From contig NZ_JAJOYU010000003.1 in the NCBI RefSeq assembly GCF_021290985.1, positions 62,001-126,000 of the forward strand: a stretch of 64,000 nucleotides of DNA. Direction: 5' to 3'. A model generated the notes under the pieces. It had not been told where the DNA came from and did no database searches. It saw nothing but the letters and a program-made list of their open reading frames with translations. The position numbers and the translations under genes were made by a program. How positions within the stretch are numbered: the first letter of the stretch is position 1; each line of letters starts with the position of its first letter. Source of the stretch: Rheinheimera soli. GTDB lineage: Bacteria; Pseudomonadota; Gammaproteobacteria; Enterobacterales; Alteromonadaceae. Of this stretch, positions 8,542-17,469 are shown piece after piece.

Positions 8542-10283
8542 CAGATTAAATTATTCTGTTTAGTTAAAAGGGCGCGGACCTGTTCCCAACGGATCAGACC
8601 CAGCATTTGTTCTGGTTGTTGTGGGTCGAAAATATACACCACCCCACCTTTTTGTTCGTCCAGAAGGGTATGGACTTCAGCCATAGTGGTCTGATGGCTT
8701 AATCCTTGTATTGGCAAATGCAATAAAGTCGATTGACCTGTCATAGATGCGTCCAGATCATAATCGATCAGCAGGAAAGGCTGTTCAGGATTACCTGTGT
8801 ATTGGATCAGTAACTGGTGGGCTTCTTTTTCCGCCAGTGTTTGCTCAATCTGTTGCTCTTCTGCGGCTGTGATCAGCAAATAGTCTTTATCCAGCATCGC
8901 CAGCACACCGACTTTTTGTAGCACATCGTCGGCTGGTGCCAGTTTATAAGGCAGTTGTTGCAGTTCCAACTGCAGCACAAAAATAGATTTGTTTTTAAAC
9001 AGCTGCACTGTGGTGACATAAGCGCAGGTAATCACCAGCATGGCGGGCACTATAATATCCGGGTTGTAAGACAACTCCATCACAGCCACTAAAGCGGCCA
9101 AAGGCGCATGTAAAGTGGCCGCCATAAAACCCGCCATACCTAAAGTGGCATAAGTGCCGGATAAGCTGGCATCGCCCGATACAAATACAGGTAAAAATGC
9201 CAATAAAGTACCAGCCAGAATGCCGATACCAAAAACCGGACCTATCACACCGCCCGGCACAGCCAGACCTACTGCAACTATGGTCAAAAGAAATTTCGCC
9301 AGCAAAATAGTCAGCAATAACCAGAACTCAGTGGATGCAGTCACAGCATAAAATATCGCGCCTGTTTCAGCTCCCATAGCCTGAGGAACCAGATGACCTA
9401 CTGCCGCTGTAATAGCTGCAGCGAGCAATAATTTCAGTGCTAAATGCCACTTCTGAAACCATTTTAAAATACGCCAGATACTCTGGTTAAACACATAAGC
9501 GGCAGCGCCTATAGCGATACCGCAAAGCACCAGATAAGGCAGATGCCAGCCACTGATAGAGACAATCTTTAATGCTGCTAGATCATTGCCCATACCAAAC
9601 ACTCCACGGGTCAACAAAGCGCCCACTACTGAGGCCAGCATCACAGGCACAAACACATGAATTCGGTATTCCCGCAGCACCACTTCCATCACAAAAATAA
9701 CGGCGGCTAGAGGTGTGTTGAAAGAGGCCGAAATGGCTGCTGCTATGCCGCAGCCGGCCAGAATACGAATACTGTTATAAGGCAGGTGTAAATATTGGCC
9801 AAGCAATCCGGCACCAAAAGCACCTAAATGCACCGAAGGACCTTCACGTCCAACAGAGAAACCACTGGTCAGGGCGATAATGCCACCAAAAAATTGGTTA
9901 AAGGTATTCCAGAAGGGCATCACCCCATAGCGGGTTTTTATACGATGGATCACATAGGCTATGCCCATACGATAATGAGAAAGCCCAACCAGCATGGCCA
10001 TAATACTGATCAGAATGGCGGCAATAAAAGGCAAAGCCCAACGATAACCTTCAGCTATACCTGAAAAGTCATCAGTGCGTTCTAAAAAGAAACTTTGGAT
10101 GCCGATAATAGTCAGACGGAACAGCAGAATAATTAATGCAGCTAAAAAGCCTGCCACTATAGCCAGTAGGCAGAGTTGTACTGACGTGAGAGGGAAAGCT
10201 AACCGAAGTCGTAATTTTGCTTGCCAGTCCGCTGGTAGTAACATGCTATAGTGTCTGAGTCCGCGATAGGCAAAGTGTAACAT
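8541..10283 (-). CDS. ClC-family chloride channel/antiporter
   Basis: About 580 aa from the ATG at 10283. Residues about 20-440 form the ClC membrane domain with ten or more hydrophobic helices. Its signatures are GREGPSVHLGAFG, with the gating glutamate, and AVPGGVIGPVFGIG, which matches the GxFxP region. The C-terminal 140 residues look like a degenerate cytosolic CBS pair. Whether it is a channel or an H+/Cl- exchanger cannot be settled here; a Glu is present in VIFVMEVVLREY near the internal proton-glutamate position. The start is uncertain: in-frame starts exist at 10349, 10283 and 10244, none with a convincing Shine-Dalgarno. I chose 10283 because 10349 would overlap the divergent gene by 48 bp. 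Confidence 0.9.
   Translation of the reverse strand: MLHFAYRGLRHYSMLLPADWQAKLRLRLAFPLTSVQLCLLAIVAGFLAALIILLFRLTIIGIQSFFLERTDDFSGIAEGYRWALPFIAAILISIMAMLVGLSHYRMGIAYVIHRIKTRYGVMPFWNTFNQFFGGIIALTSGFSVGREGPSVHLGAFGAGLLGQYLHLPYNSIRILAGCGIAAAISASFNTPLAAVIFVMEVVLREYRIHVFVPVMLASVVGALLTRGVFGMGNDLAALKIVSISGWHLPYLVLCGIAIGAAAYVFNQSIWRILKWFQKWHLALKLLLAAAITAAVGHLVPQAMGAETGAIFYAVTASTEFWLLLTILLAKFLLTIVAVGLAVPGGVIGPVFGIGILAGTLLAFLPVFVSGDASLSGTYATLGMAGFMAATLHAPLAALVAVMELSYNPDIIVPAMLVITCAYVTTVQLFKNKSIFVLQLELQQLPYKLAPADDVLQKVGVLAMLDKDYLLITAAEEQQIEQTLAEKEAHQLLIQYTGNPEQPFLLIDYDLDASMTGQSTLLHLPIQGLSHQTTMAEVHTLLDEQKGGVVYIFDPQQPEQMLGLIRWEQVRALLTKQNNLI
10244..10252 (+). promoter_or_regulatory. Extended -10 promoter candidate for the DUF6776-like gene
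   Basis: TGCTATAGT is an extended -10 element (TGN plus TATAGT at 10247-10252), about 50 bp before the ATG at 10302. TTGCCA at 10221-10226 would be a -35 at a long 20-bp spacing. It lies within the first codons of the divergent ClC gene if that gene starts at 10283. Confidence 0.4.
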
Positions 10284-10301
10284 AACTATTTGAGTAGGTT
10301 G

Positions 10302-11036
10302 ATGAATCGTATGCAGTTTATGCTCTGGCTCAAAGGCAGTTGGAGACAAGTATTAGTAACCGCAGGCCTGATGGGGCTTGCTGCATTGGCCGGGCAGTTG
10401 TTTGGCAATTATTATTATGTGAAACAAGTGAATGTGCTGTCGTCCAAACTGGAAGAAAGTCAGAAAAAAACCAACAGTCTGACAGCCAGCATGAATGAAC
10501 AGTTAAAACAAAATGACTATTTAACGGCAGAACTGGCGGTAGAGAAAAGTGCCGGGCAGTTGATCCAGCAAGAACTCAAAGCTGAACAGCAAAAGTTGTT
10601 TGATACCCGTAAAGAACTGGCTTTTTACCAGCGTATTATTTCCCCTGAATTACAGGCCGATAGCCTGATTATTGACAGCTTCAGTATCAGTCCTGGCGCT
10701 TCTGCCACTAAGTACAGATTTAATCTGGTGCTGATCCAGCAGGATAAACAGCGTAATTTTGCCAAGGGTACAGTCGATTTAAAATTACATGGCTTTAGCG
10801 GCGATAAACGAGACAGTATCGATTTGTTGCAATTGGCCGGATTCAGCAAAAGTGACAAAGCTTTTAGCTTTAAATATTTTCAGATCATCGAAGGTGAGTT
10901 TTCTTTGCCAGAAGGCTTTAAACCAGAAAAAGTGGATGTGGCACTCAAGGTTGCCGCAGCTCGTTCGGCCAAGTCAGCTAAGGTCGATAAGAGCTTTTTC
11001 TGGCCTGCTGAACAGCCTGGCGAAATACTTGAATAA
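10302..11036 (+). CDS. DUF6776-like single-pass membrane protein
   Basis: 244 aa from the ATG at 10302, with GAGTAGG just upstream; a TTG four codons earlier is an alternative start. Residues about 10-32 form one transmembrane helix (VLVTAGLMGLAALAGQLF). A coiled-coil-like stretch follows at about 40-105 (KLEESQKKTNSLTASMNEQL). The C-terminal domain of about 130 residues is beta-rich and predicted periplasmic. I recognise it only as resembling the hypothetical family that often precedes erpA in gammaproteobacteria. No function is known to me. The gene is 47 bp upstream of erpA on the same strand. Confidence 0.72.
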   Translation: MNRMQFMLWLKGSWRQVLVTAGLMGLAALAGQLFGNYYYVKQVNVLSSKLEESQKKTNSLTASMNEQLKQNDYLTAELAVEKSAGQLIQQELKAEQQKLFDTRKELAFYQRIISPELQADSLIIDSFSISPGASATKYRFNLVLIQQDKQRNFAKGTVDLKLHGFSGDKRDSIDLLQLAGFSKSDKAFSFKYFQIIEGEFSLPEGFKPEKVDVALKVAAARSAKSAKVDKSFFWPAEQPGEILE

Positions 11037-11083
11037 ATTAGTCAGGTATTAGATAATCCGCGCCCAGTTATACCGGAGGACAT

Positions 11084-11425
11084 ATGTCAGAGTTACAGCT
11101 TCCTATTCAGTTTACCGACGCCGCCGCCAATAAAGTATTGGCCCTAGTCACCGAAGAGGAAAACCCTGAGTTAAAACTGCGGGTTTATATTACAGGTGGT
11201 GGTTGTTCAGGCTTCCAGTACGGTTTTACTTTTGATGAAAAAGTAAATGAAGGTGATCTGGTTGTCGAAAAAAATGGCGTGATTATGGTGGTAGACCCAA
11301 TGAGTCTGCAGTATCTGGCAGGTGGTGTGGTGGATTACACTGACGGTCTGCAAGGTAGCCGTTTTATTGTGCAAAACCCCAATGCAACTACAACCTGTGG
11401 TTGCGGATCCAGTTTCTCCGTTTAG
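11084..11425 (+). CDS. erpA: Iron-sulfur cluster insertion protein ErpA
   Basis: 113 aa A-type Fe-S carrier, which delivers clusters to apo-targets such as IspG. The three ligand cysteines are visible in [11 protein letters not shown] and the C-terminal [11 protein letters not shown]. The length and N-terminus ([13 protein letters not shown]) match the family. A good Shine-Dalgarno (GGAGGA) precedes the ATG by about six bases. An efficient terminator follows. Confidence 0.96.
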   Translation: MSELQLPIQFTDAAANKVLALVTEEENPELKLRVYITGGGCSGFQYGFTFDEKVNEGDLVVEKNGVIMVVDPMSLQYLAGGVVDYTDGLQGSRFIVQNPNATTTCGCGSSFSV

Positions 11426-11794
11426 TCCATTCAAGTCAGTGCGACTTAGAAAGAGGCTTCTGCAGTGCAGAGGCCTTTTTAATTTGCGCTCCTTAAAAAA
11501 CTTCATTCAGCTGCCAGTCAGACCTGTTGTGGAAACATAGCTGATAGTCGTTTGCATTGGTTGCTATGCCTTACGTAAAACCCTTTGTTCCCTTTATTTA
11601 ACTGGAACGATTAACCGACAAAAATCAGAGATAAGTGGCTACTTTTTCAACCATGCAACTATACGCTCTGAACAAGCTATGGTTTAATGAAATGCTTTTT
11701 TTGCTTATTGGGACATTCTCATAAGCTTTTGGATTTTTTTGGCAGGAAGTTTAAGTCGTAAACAGAAGGCGTTCGCACGCCGGGAGAACAACAA
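11426..11794. other. 369-bp intergenic region between erpA and the Xre regulator
   Basis: It holds the erpA terminator at 11454-11480 and then about 300 bp of AT-rich sequence with no convincing ORF or RNA gene. Just before the regulator, GGCGT-TCGC-ACGCC (11769-11782) makes a small perfect hairpin directly 5' of the GGGAG ribosome binding site. I see nothing else that I can name. Confidence 0.5.
11454..11480 (+). terminator. Rho-independent terminator after erpA
   Basis: AGGCTTCTGCA and TGCAGAGGCCT form an 11-pair stem with one mismatch, followed by TTTTT. It lies 28 bp after the erpA stop. Confidence 0.85.
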
Positions 11795-12040
11795 ATGAAA
11801 GGTACTAAAAGCGTTATTTCAGATGAAAATAAAAGATTGTGTGTATGGCTGAAGCGTCAGCGTCAGGAAAAAGGCCATACCATGCGTAGTTTGTCTGAAA
11901 TTTTAGGCACTCCGCATTCTTTTATCGGTAAAGTGGAGAATCAGGAACGTCGTCTCGATGTTGTTGAATATGTTCGTTATTGCCAAGCCCTGGCCATAGA
12001 TCCTATGGATGGGTTAAAGCAAGTTCTGATTGAAGCCTAA
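11795..12040 (+). CDS. Small Xre-type helix-turn-helix regulator
   Basis: 81 aa, almost entirely one Cro/C1-type HTH domain (about residues 11-70). Helix 2-turn-helix 3 reads MRSLSEILGTPHSFIGKVEN, followed by the ERRLDVVEYVRYCQAL segment typical of the family. There is no effector or metallopeptidase domain, so it is a stand-alone DNA-binding protein or the antitoxin type. No toxin-like neighbour is present: ampG is convergent downstream and erpA is upstream behind a terminator. The start has GGGAG eight bases upstream. The target is unknown. Confidence 0.85.
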   Translation: MKGTKSVISDENKRLCVWLKRQRQEKGHTMRSLSEILGTPHSFIGKVENQERRLDVVEYVRYCQALAIDPMDGLKQVLIEA

Positions 12041-12060
12041 TCTGCTTTCGTCTGAAGAAA

Positions 12061-12088
12061 AACGCCGCATTAATGCGGCGTTTTTTTT
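12061..12088. terminator. Bidirectional terminator between the Xre gene and ampG
   Basis: AACGCCGCAT-TA-ATGCGGCGTT followed by TTTTTT on plus and led by AAAAA on minus. The ampG stop codon (12070-12072) lies inside the hairpin, so the stem also encodes the last ampG codons. Confidence 0.9.
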
Positions 12089-13392
12089 ATCAGTATCAAA
12101 CAAAGTACTATGGCTGGTAATCCCATCAGTGCTGTCATAATAAAAAAGGCCTGATAGTCCATCACTTCTACCCAGCCGCCAGAAAAGCCGCCGAGGAACT
12201 TAGGTAATAACAGCATCAGGGAACTAAACAACGCATATTGTGTTGCGGTAAAGGCCAGGTTTACCAAAGAGGAGAGGTAAGCAATAAAAGCACTGGTCGC
12301 TATGCCAGCGCTTAAATTATCAGCAGAGATCACAGCGACTAACAGCGGAATGTTGTGGCCTTGGGTACTCAGATAACAATAAAGCAAATTGGTACATGCA
12401 CTGAGCAGCGCACCCAGTAACAATATTCGTAAAATGCCAAAGCTGTTGATCAGCAAGCCACCCAAAGCGGCTCCAAGCAAGGTCATCAGCACACCAAATA
12501 TTTTCGACACGCTGGCTACTTCTTCTTTGCTGAACCCCATATCGACATAAAACACATTAGCCATTACCCCCATTACCACGTCTGATACGCGATAACAGGC
12601 GATTAAACTTAAGATTAATAAGGCATTCATACCATGGCGGGCGAAAAAATCAACAAAAGGGCCGACTACGGCCACCTTGAGCCAGTTCAGTAATTTCTGG
12701 CTGACAGAGCTCTTTGTTGTCTGGATATGGATTTGTGGTTCGACAACAGGTTCAGGAGAAAACAGGGTGGTCAATAAACCTAAAGCCATGCAAGCAGCCA
12801 TCACCACATAGGTGGATTGCCATGCATTCAGATCATAACCTGTTTCAGTACGGCTGAATAAAGCGGCTATCCATAAAGTACCAGCAGACGAGAAAATCAT
12901 AGCCAGGCGATAACCAGCAAGATAAGCAGCTGCCAGAACCGCCTGTAAACGCTCTGGTGCCGCTTCAATCCGATAGGCATCTATAGTGATATCTTGAGTG
13001 GCTGAAGCTATAGCCAGTAATACAGCACACAATGCCATCCATTTCAGCTCGGTTTGCGGGTCCATACTGGCCATTAAAAGTACGGCCAGAATGATCAGAC
13101 TTTGCGACAAAATCAGCCAGCTACGCCTGCGTCCGAGCCATTGTTTCAGGCCTGGTAAACTTAAGTGGTCTATCAAAGGTGACCAGATGAATTTAATGGC
13201 ATAAACCATAATCACCCAACTGAAATAACCTATTTGTTCACGGGATACTCCGGCCTCTCTGAGCCAGAAAGACAACACACCAAACACCAGCATTAACGGC
13301 AGACCGCCGGAGAAACCCAAAATAAAGATGGTTAATACCCGGCGTTGGCAATAGAGTTGCAGTGAGGAGAAAAACGTAGCGATAGCAGACAA
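12070..13392 (-). CDS. ampG: AmpG-family muropeptide permease
   Basis: 440 aa MFS transporter that imports GlcNAc-anhydroMurNAc peptides in cell-wall recycling. The AmpG signature SGGLPLMLVFGVLSFWLRE appears near residue 30, followed by KFIWSPLIDH and DITIDAYRIE. About 12-14 hydrophobic helices are present. The gene is followed on the same strand by its own terminator. The neighbourhood with yajG and bolA resembles the E. coli ampG-yajG-bolA region, which supports the name. Confidence 0.92.
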   Translation of the reverse strand: MSAIATFFSSLQLYCQRRVLTIFILGFSGGLPLMLVFGVLSFWLREAGVSREQIGYFSWVIMVYAIKFIWSPLIDHLSLPGLKQWLGRRRSWLILSQSLIILAVLLMASMDPQTELKWMALCAVLLAIASATQDITIDAYRIEAAPERLQAVLAAAYLAGYRLAMIFSSAGTLWIAALFSRTETGYDLNAWQSTYVVMAACMALGLLTTLFSPEPVVEPQIHIQTTKSSVSQKLLNWLKVAVVGPFVDFFARHGMNALLILSLIACYRVSDVVMGVMANVFYVDMGFSKEEVASVSKIFGVLMTLLGAALGGLLINSFGILRILLLGALLSACTNLLYCYLSTQGHNIPLLVAVISADNLSAGIATSAFIAYLSSLVNLAFTATQYALFSSLMLLLPKFLGGFSGGWVEVMDYQAFFIMTALMGLPAIVLCLILIKKTPH

Positions 13393-13447
13393 GACAGCAG
13401 TCCGTACAAAAAAAGATGAAACCAGCTTACAGCTTCAATAAATTAGA

Positions 13448-13768
13448 TCAAGGCCTTACCCCGACACAATAATACGGCAGTTGTCCGTAGCCATGTAAAA
13501 AGCTCAAACAATACTGTAATTCGCGCCGTACTCTGAGGTTTTGTTTTAGTTCCGGCTCCGACCAGTATTCAATCTGGTATAGCAAATGCCAGAACACCTG
13601 CTCACGCAAAGTTTCAGGCCGCCAGCTTCTGACTCGAAGCTGTGACCATTCTTCCAGCGTATCCCAGACAAATAAATGCAGCTCTCTGTGCGGCAGACGG
13701 CCACGCAGGAAACGGGAAAGGTAAAAAATCAACTGTCGTGATTTTTGTTCAATAAAGGGCTCTAACAT
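13448..13768 (-). CDS. Conserved hypothetical protein
   Basis: 106 aa from the ATG at 13768. I chose this over the ATG ten codons upstream because AGGG sits about nine bases before it. The protein is rich in Arg, Leu and Trp (FLRGRLPHRELHLFVWDTLEEW, WHLLYQIEYWSEPEL), probably helical and soluble, with no signal peptide and no motif I can assign. It lies between ampG and the cyclophilin gene on the same strand. Base composition resembles its neighbours. Function unknown. Confidence 0.65.
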   Translation of the reverse strand: MLEPFIEQKSRQLIFYLSRFLRGRLPHRELHLFVWDTLEEWSQLRVRSWRPETLREQVFWHLLYQIEYWSEPELKQNLRVRRELQYCLSFLHGYGQLPYYCVGVRP

Positions 13769-13835
13769 AGGTCTGATCCCTGTCAGAGCTGGCACCACGC
13801 CAGCTCTGTGCGCTCAGGGCAAGTATAGTCGGGCT

Positions 13836-14441
13836 TTATTGTTCTGGCTGTAAAATCACTTGTTTTAAAATGATGGGCTGTTTAGGCACATTTTGCCAGC
13901 CGGTTTTTTCATCAGTATGGGTTTCCAGCAGCTTTATTTTTTCAAGCACTTCAAAGCCATCCTGGACCTGACCAAACACTGTGTAACCCCAGTTTCGCCC
14001 CGGATCTAAACTGGTATTGTCATTGAGGTTAAAAAAGAACTGACTGGTCGCACTGTGTGGATCATTGTTTCTGGCCATAGCTATACTGCCCAACTGATTT
14101 TTTGCGCCATTACCTGACTCATTAAATACAGCCGGAAATTCGTCTACAGGGGCCAGATCAGGTTTATAACCGCCGCCTTGTAAAACAAACTCAGGCTCAA
14201 GACGATGGAATACCGTATTGTCATAGGCTTTGATATTGACGTAGCTCAGAAAGTTATTCACCGCCAAAGGGGCCCTGGTTCTGTCCAGCTCAACAGTGAT
14301 ATCGCCCACTGAAGTGACCAGCTTTACCTTAGGGAACAAATTATCTTGCTGCACATATTTGCCCGTTGGTTTTTTCATATCCACAGCAGCTAAAGCAGAT
14401 ACAGAAAACAGCGCAAGCAAAGTGAAAGTAACCAGACGCAT
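13836..14441 (-). CDS. Periplasmic cyclophilin-type peptidyl-prolyl isomerase
   Basis: 201 aa with a signal peptide (MRLVTFTLLALFSVSALAA). The cyclophilin fold covers about residues 35-195, with VNNFLSYV, the active-site VFHRLEPEFVLQGGGY and the SQFFFNLNDN segment. It catalyses proline cis/trans isomerisation, here of exported proteins; PpiA is the E. coli counterpart. The ATG is 3 bp after the yajG stop, so it is probably cotranscribed with yajG and rlmG. Confidence 0.9.
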   Translation of the reverse strand: MRLVTFTLLALFSVSALAAVDMKKPTGKYVQQDNLFPKVKLVTSVGDITVELDRTRAPLAVNNFLSYVNIKAYDNTVFHRLEPEFVLQGGGYKPDLAPVDEFPAVFNESGNGAKNQLGSIAMARNNDPHSATSQFFFNLNDNTSLDPGRNWGYTVFGQVQDGFEVLEKIKLLETHTDEKTGWQNVPKQPIILKQVILQPEQ

Positions 14442-14444
14442 AGC

Positions 14445-15011
14445 TTAGCCCTTCACGTAAGAATGCCAACTGCTGTCGTTCAGCAATTCAGCCAGCACTT
14501 GTTCAGTTAATACACGTAACTTCACTTCAGCCGCAGCGTTGTCTAATTTAAATGGACCAGAGAAGCTACTTTTGCCTGCATAGACTTTATCAAATGAACC
14601 ATTGTGGTTTTGAATAGCGATACGCAGTTCCACATCGTTTTTCACCACGTGCTCTACTGTACGTTGGTCTGCATCAGCGGATAGTTTCAAAATTTGAATG
14701 GTCATGGTGGTGACGCTGCTGGATGTTAATTTAGCGCCTTGAGCCGTCATCGCGTCTGTCAATGTAGATTCGAGCTGTTGAGCCAGATTATTACTGGTCG
14801 GCATACTGGTGACAGCAGTGCCTTTGCGTAAAAACAAGGTTTGATCAGAAGGACGCTGATCCACCACTGTTAACACAAATTCGGCACCAGACAGCGCTTT
14901 GCTTTGATTCCAGAACACTTGAGGTGTGACTAAAAAAGAAGACGAAGTGCTGCTACAGGCGGCCAAAGCCAGGCTGAAAGCCACTAAAACTGGTCGCAAA
15001 AGAGAGGACAT
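14445..15011 (-). CDS. yajG: YajG-like lipoprotein
   Basis: 188 aa with a lipoprotein signal peptide (VAFSLALAACSSTSS, lipidated Cys about residue 19). The rest is a YajG-type domain without known catalytic residues (FVLTVVDQRPSDQTLFLRKG). The family is linked to the ampG region in enterobacteria, and the same is true here. The function is unknown. It lies 2 bp downstream of rlmG and 3 bp upstream of the cyclophilin gene, so a three-gene operon is likely. Confidence 0.8.
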   Translation of the reverse strand: MSSLLRPVLVAFSLALAACSSTSSSFLVTPQVFWNQSKALSGAEFVLTVVDQRPSDQTLFLRKGTAVTSMPTSNNLAQQLESTLTDAMTAQGAKLTSSSVTTMTIQILKLSADADQRTVEHVVKNDVELRIAIQNHNGSFDKVYAGKSSFSGPFKLDNAAAEVKLRVLTEQVLAELLNDSSWHSYVKG

Positions 15012-15013
15012 AG

Positions 15014-16153
15014 TTATTTCCTTTTGGTTGATTCGAGGATCACAAATTTATTATTGCTGGCAATATGGCGGCAACCGCCCAGCAGTACTGTCATTTTTTC
15101 GTAATAAGGCAAATGTCTGTTGGCCACGATACGTAGTTTGCCACCGGCTTTCAAACAACGCTTTGCGTCATTAAACATCTGCCAGGCAATATGTTCTGTT
15201 ACAGCCTGCTGTTGATGAAAAGGCGGATTACAGATCACATAGTCCAGGCTCTGATCGGCCTGAGTGGCTAAACAGTCGTCTGTTCTGAACTCGGCCTGAG
15301 CTATTAGTTCAGGTACATTCGCTTCGACAGAGGCTTTGGAAGATGCCACAGCCATATAAGAGTCATCAGTAAATATCACTTTAGCTTCAGGCTGTTGTTT
15401 TAACAAAGCAATACCAAGCACACCGTTGCCGCAGCCTAAATCAGCCACTAAAGCACCTGCATCAAGCACTGGTAAATGTTCCAGCAGGAAACGCGCCCCT
15501 ATGTCCAGTTGCTCTTTCGCAAACACATTGGCGTGATTGACTAGTGTTAACTGATAATCAGGTAATTCCCATTGAATAGGGTAAGTAAAAGCACGGGCTT
15601 CACCGCGAGGCGTACAATGGATAGTCCGGCATTTTTTCTGTGCCAGAGAAGCCTGAGTTGCGCCTAATTCCTGCTCAAAAATAGCCAATAAGTTTTTATG
15701 AATATCTTTGGCTTTGGCTGCAGCGATAATAATGGTGTCAGGCCGAACCACCTGACTCAATTGCTGCAACATAAAACGCAGATAACCATGATTATTAGGT
15801 ACTTTTAACAGCACCAGATCCAAATCGGCAGGTAAAGCCGTAACACTGTCAATAAAACTGACGGCATCGGCAGACAAGCCATTTTGTTGTCTGTTATGAA
15901 CAGTCGCTTGCTGGCTTAGTACAGAATCGTTTTGCTGACTGTGTGGGTAGTCACCTAAAGCACAGGACAAAGCGCCAAACAAATCGTGCATCACTAAGAT
16001 GTTTAAGCCGGCGCGTTCATTGATCAAAGGCAGCGCTTGTTGCAACAGCAATTCATCGGCTGCATCCCAGGCTTGTAAGCTGCGATTGCTTTGCCCCAGT
16101 GGTAATCTGTCCAGCTGCAGTTGCTTGTCAGCGACGGTAAAAATAGTATTCAT
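15014..16153 (-). CDS. rlmG: 23S rRNA (guanine-1835-N2)-methyltransferase
   Basis: About 379 aa from the ATG at 16153; a longer in-frame version to 16198 would overlap the divergent AlkB-like gene. RlmG methylates G1835 of 23S rRNA using SAM. It has a degenerate N-terminal half and a C-terminal RsmC/RlmG Rossmann domain, with ADLGCGNGVLGIALL as the SAM loop and the NPPF catalytic motif (VICNPPFHQQ). The N-terminal LQAWDAADELLLQQ is typical of RlmG. It is the first gene of the rlmG-yajG-cyclophilin run. Confidence 0.92.
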   Translation of the reverse strand: MNTIFTVADKQLQLDRLPLGQSNRSLQAWDAADELLLQQALPLINERAGLNILVMHDLFGALSCALGDYPHSQQNDSVLSQQATVHNRQQNGLSADAVSFIDSVTALPADLDLVLLKVPNNHGYLRFMLQQLSQVVRPDTIIIAAAKAKDIHKNLLAIFEQELGATQASLAQKKCRTIHCTPRGEARAFTYPIQWELPDYQLTLVNHANVFAKEQLDIGARFLLEHLPVLDAGALVADLGCGNGVLGIALLKQQPEAKVIFTDDSYMAVASSKASVEANVPELIAQAEFRTDDCLATQADQSLDYVICNPPFHQQQAVTEHIAWQMFNDAKRCLKAGGKLRIVANRHLPYYEKMTVLLGGCRHIASNNKFVILESTKRK

Positions 16154-16185
16154 GCCATTCAACTTAAAGAAGAGAAGGTTGTATT

Positions 16186-16809
16186 TTGACACGAGCACAC
16201 CAGAGCGACAACCATGGATCGTTGCAACACTTTGTATTACCTAACGCAGAGTTGTCATTTTGGCCGAAGTGGCTCTCGCCAGAGCAGGCAGAGCGCTGCT
16301 ATCAGCAATTGGCGCAGCAATTAAACTGGCAGCAGCCCGCGATAAAAATCTTTGGCAAAGCCGTGCTTATTCCAAGGCAACAGGTGTGGATGGGCGATCC
16401 GCACTGCAGTTATAAATATTCAGGCGTATTATTTGAGCCTGAACCCTGGCATCCGCTGGTAAAGCAATTAACAGACAGGGTGAATCAGCTGTGTCAGACT
16501 CGCTTTAATTCGGTATTGTTGAACTGGTACGCTGATGGTCAGCAGCATATGGGCTGGCATAGTGATGACGAGCCGGAGCTGGGTGAAAACCCACAAATTG
16601 CGTCGTTAAGTTTAGGCCAACAGCGGTTTTTTGATTTAAAACACAAGAACTTAGGTACACAGCTTAAGCTCGAGTTGGGGCATGGTTCTTTATTGTTGAT
16701 GGCTGGTCAATGTCAGCAGTATTGGCAGCACAGAGTACCTAAAATGGCTGCGGCAACACAAGGTCGCATAAACCTGACTTTCCGTGAAATCAAGCAAAAA
16801 ACAACTTAA
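16186..16809 (+). CDS. AlkB-like 2-oxoglutarate/Fe(II) dioxygenase
   Basis: 207 aa. Family members demethylate alkylated nucleic acid bases by oxidation. The iron ligands appear as HSD in MGWHSDDEPELG and the distal His in WQHRVPK; the 2-oxoglutarate-binding Arg pair is in RINLTFRE. The residues around NWYADGQQHMGWHSDDE resemble the eukaryote-like ALKBH2/3 type seen in proteobacteria. The start is TTG at 16186 with AGAAGG eight bases upstream; no ATG fits as well. Only 32 bp separate it from the divergent rlmG. Confidence 0.9.
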   Translation: MTRAHQSDNHGSLQHFVLPNAELSFWPKWLSPEQAERCYQQLAQQLNWQQPAIKIFGKAVLIPRQQVWMGDPHCSYKYSGVLFEPEPWHPLVKQLTDRVNQLCQTRFNSVLLNWYADGQQHMGWHSDDEPELGENPQIASLSLGQQRFFDLKHKNLGTQLKLELGHGSLLLMAGQCQQYWQHRVPKMAAATQGRINLTFREIKQKTT

Positions 16810-16932
16810 TTATATTTTCTCTATGGCAGCAGTCGCTTAGCGGATTTTCCTTCACTTTTGCAAAAAAGCGGGCTGACAAGGCGCATTGCCTTAACTAGAG
16901 TAGAGGTGAGGGAGCAATAAAGGGGTTCAGCT

Positions 16933-17274
16933 ATGTTGGTTCATACCGCAATAGAACAGAAGTTATTGAGCGCATTTGATCCTGTGTTCCTTGACGTGGT
17001 CAATGAAAGCCATATGCACAGTGTGGCACCGGGTTCGGAGTCACATTTTAAAGTAGTGATAGTGACAAATGCCTTTGATGGCATGAGATTGTTAAATCGC
17101 CACAGAGCAGTCAATGCCATAGTGGCCGAGGAGTTAGCCGAAAAAATTCATGCTTTAGCCTTGCATACCTATACGCCTGGCGAATGGTACGAGTATTACG
17201 CCGAAAAACCACCGGCTTCGCCTAAATGTTTTGGTGGCAGTAAAAGAGAAAAAACTGCCTTGCCGGAGTCCTGA
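16933..17274 (+). CDS. bolA: BolA family protein
   Basis: 113 aa. BolA proteins pair with monothiol glutaredoxins in Fe-S trafficking and influence cell morphology. The conserved core is visible: NESHMHSVAPGSESHFKVVI, then the FDGMRLLNRHRAVNAIVAEEL helix and the HALALHTYTPGEW end. The C-terminal tail of about 25 residues is variable. The ampG-yajG-bolA neighbourhood supports BolA over the shorter IbaG type. Confidence 0.93.
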   Translation: MLVHTAIEQKLLSAFDPVFLDVVNESHMHSVAPGSESHFKVVIVTNAFDGMRLLNRHRAVNAIVAEELAEKIHALALHTYTPGEWYEYYAEKPPASPKCFGGSKREKTALPES

Positions 17275-17285
17275 GACCCTACTAA

Positions 17286-17311
17286 GTCAAAGCGTCGTAA
17301 GACGCTTTGAC
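17286..17311 (+). terminator. Terminator after bolA
   Basis: GTCAAAGCGTC-GTAA-GACGCTTTGAC is a perfect 11-pair stem with a four-base loop, followed by TTTAT. It begins 12 bp after the bolA stop. The T-run is short. Confidence 0.75.
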
Positions 17312-17469
17312 TTTATCCGCTGATTTATTTTGTGTTTCTCATCCAACTGCAGATGTGACTAAGCTCTTGTTTTTCAATGCACACTACTGCTATTTTTGCT
17401 GATCAGACCTGTTTTTTAAGCTAACGGCTTAAACTAGCTGACAATTTTCAACCAACAATAGGTTTTGTT

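Noticed and set aside
11795-12040. The Xre regulator as the antitoxin of a toxin-antitoxin pair
   Set aside because: No toxin-sized gene is adjacent; erpA is upstream behind a terminator and ampG is convergent.
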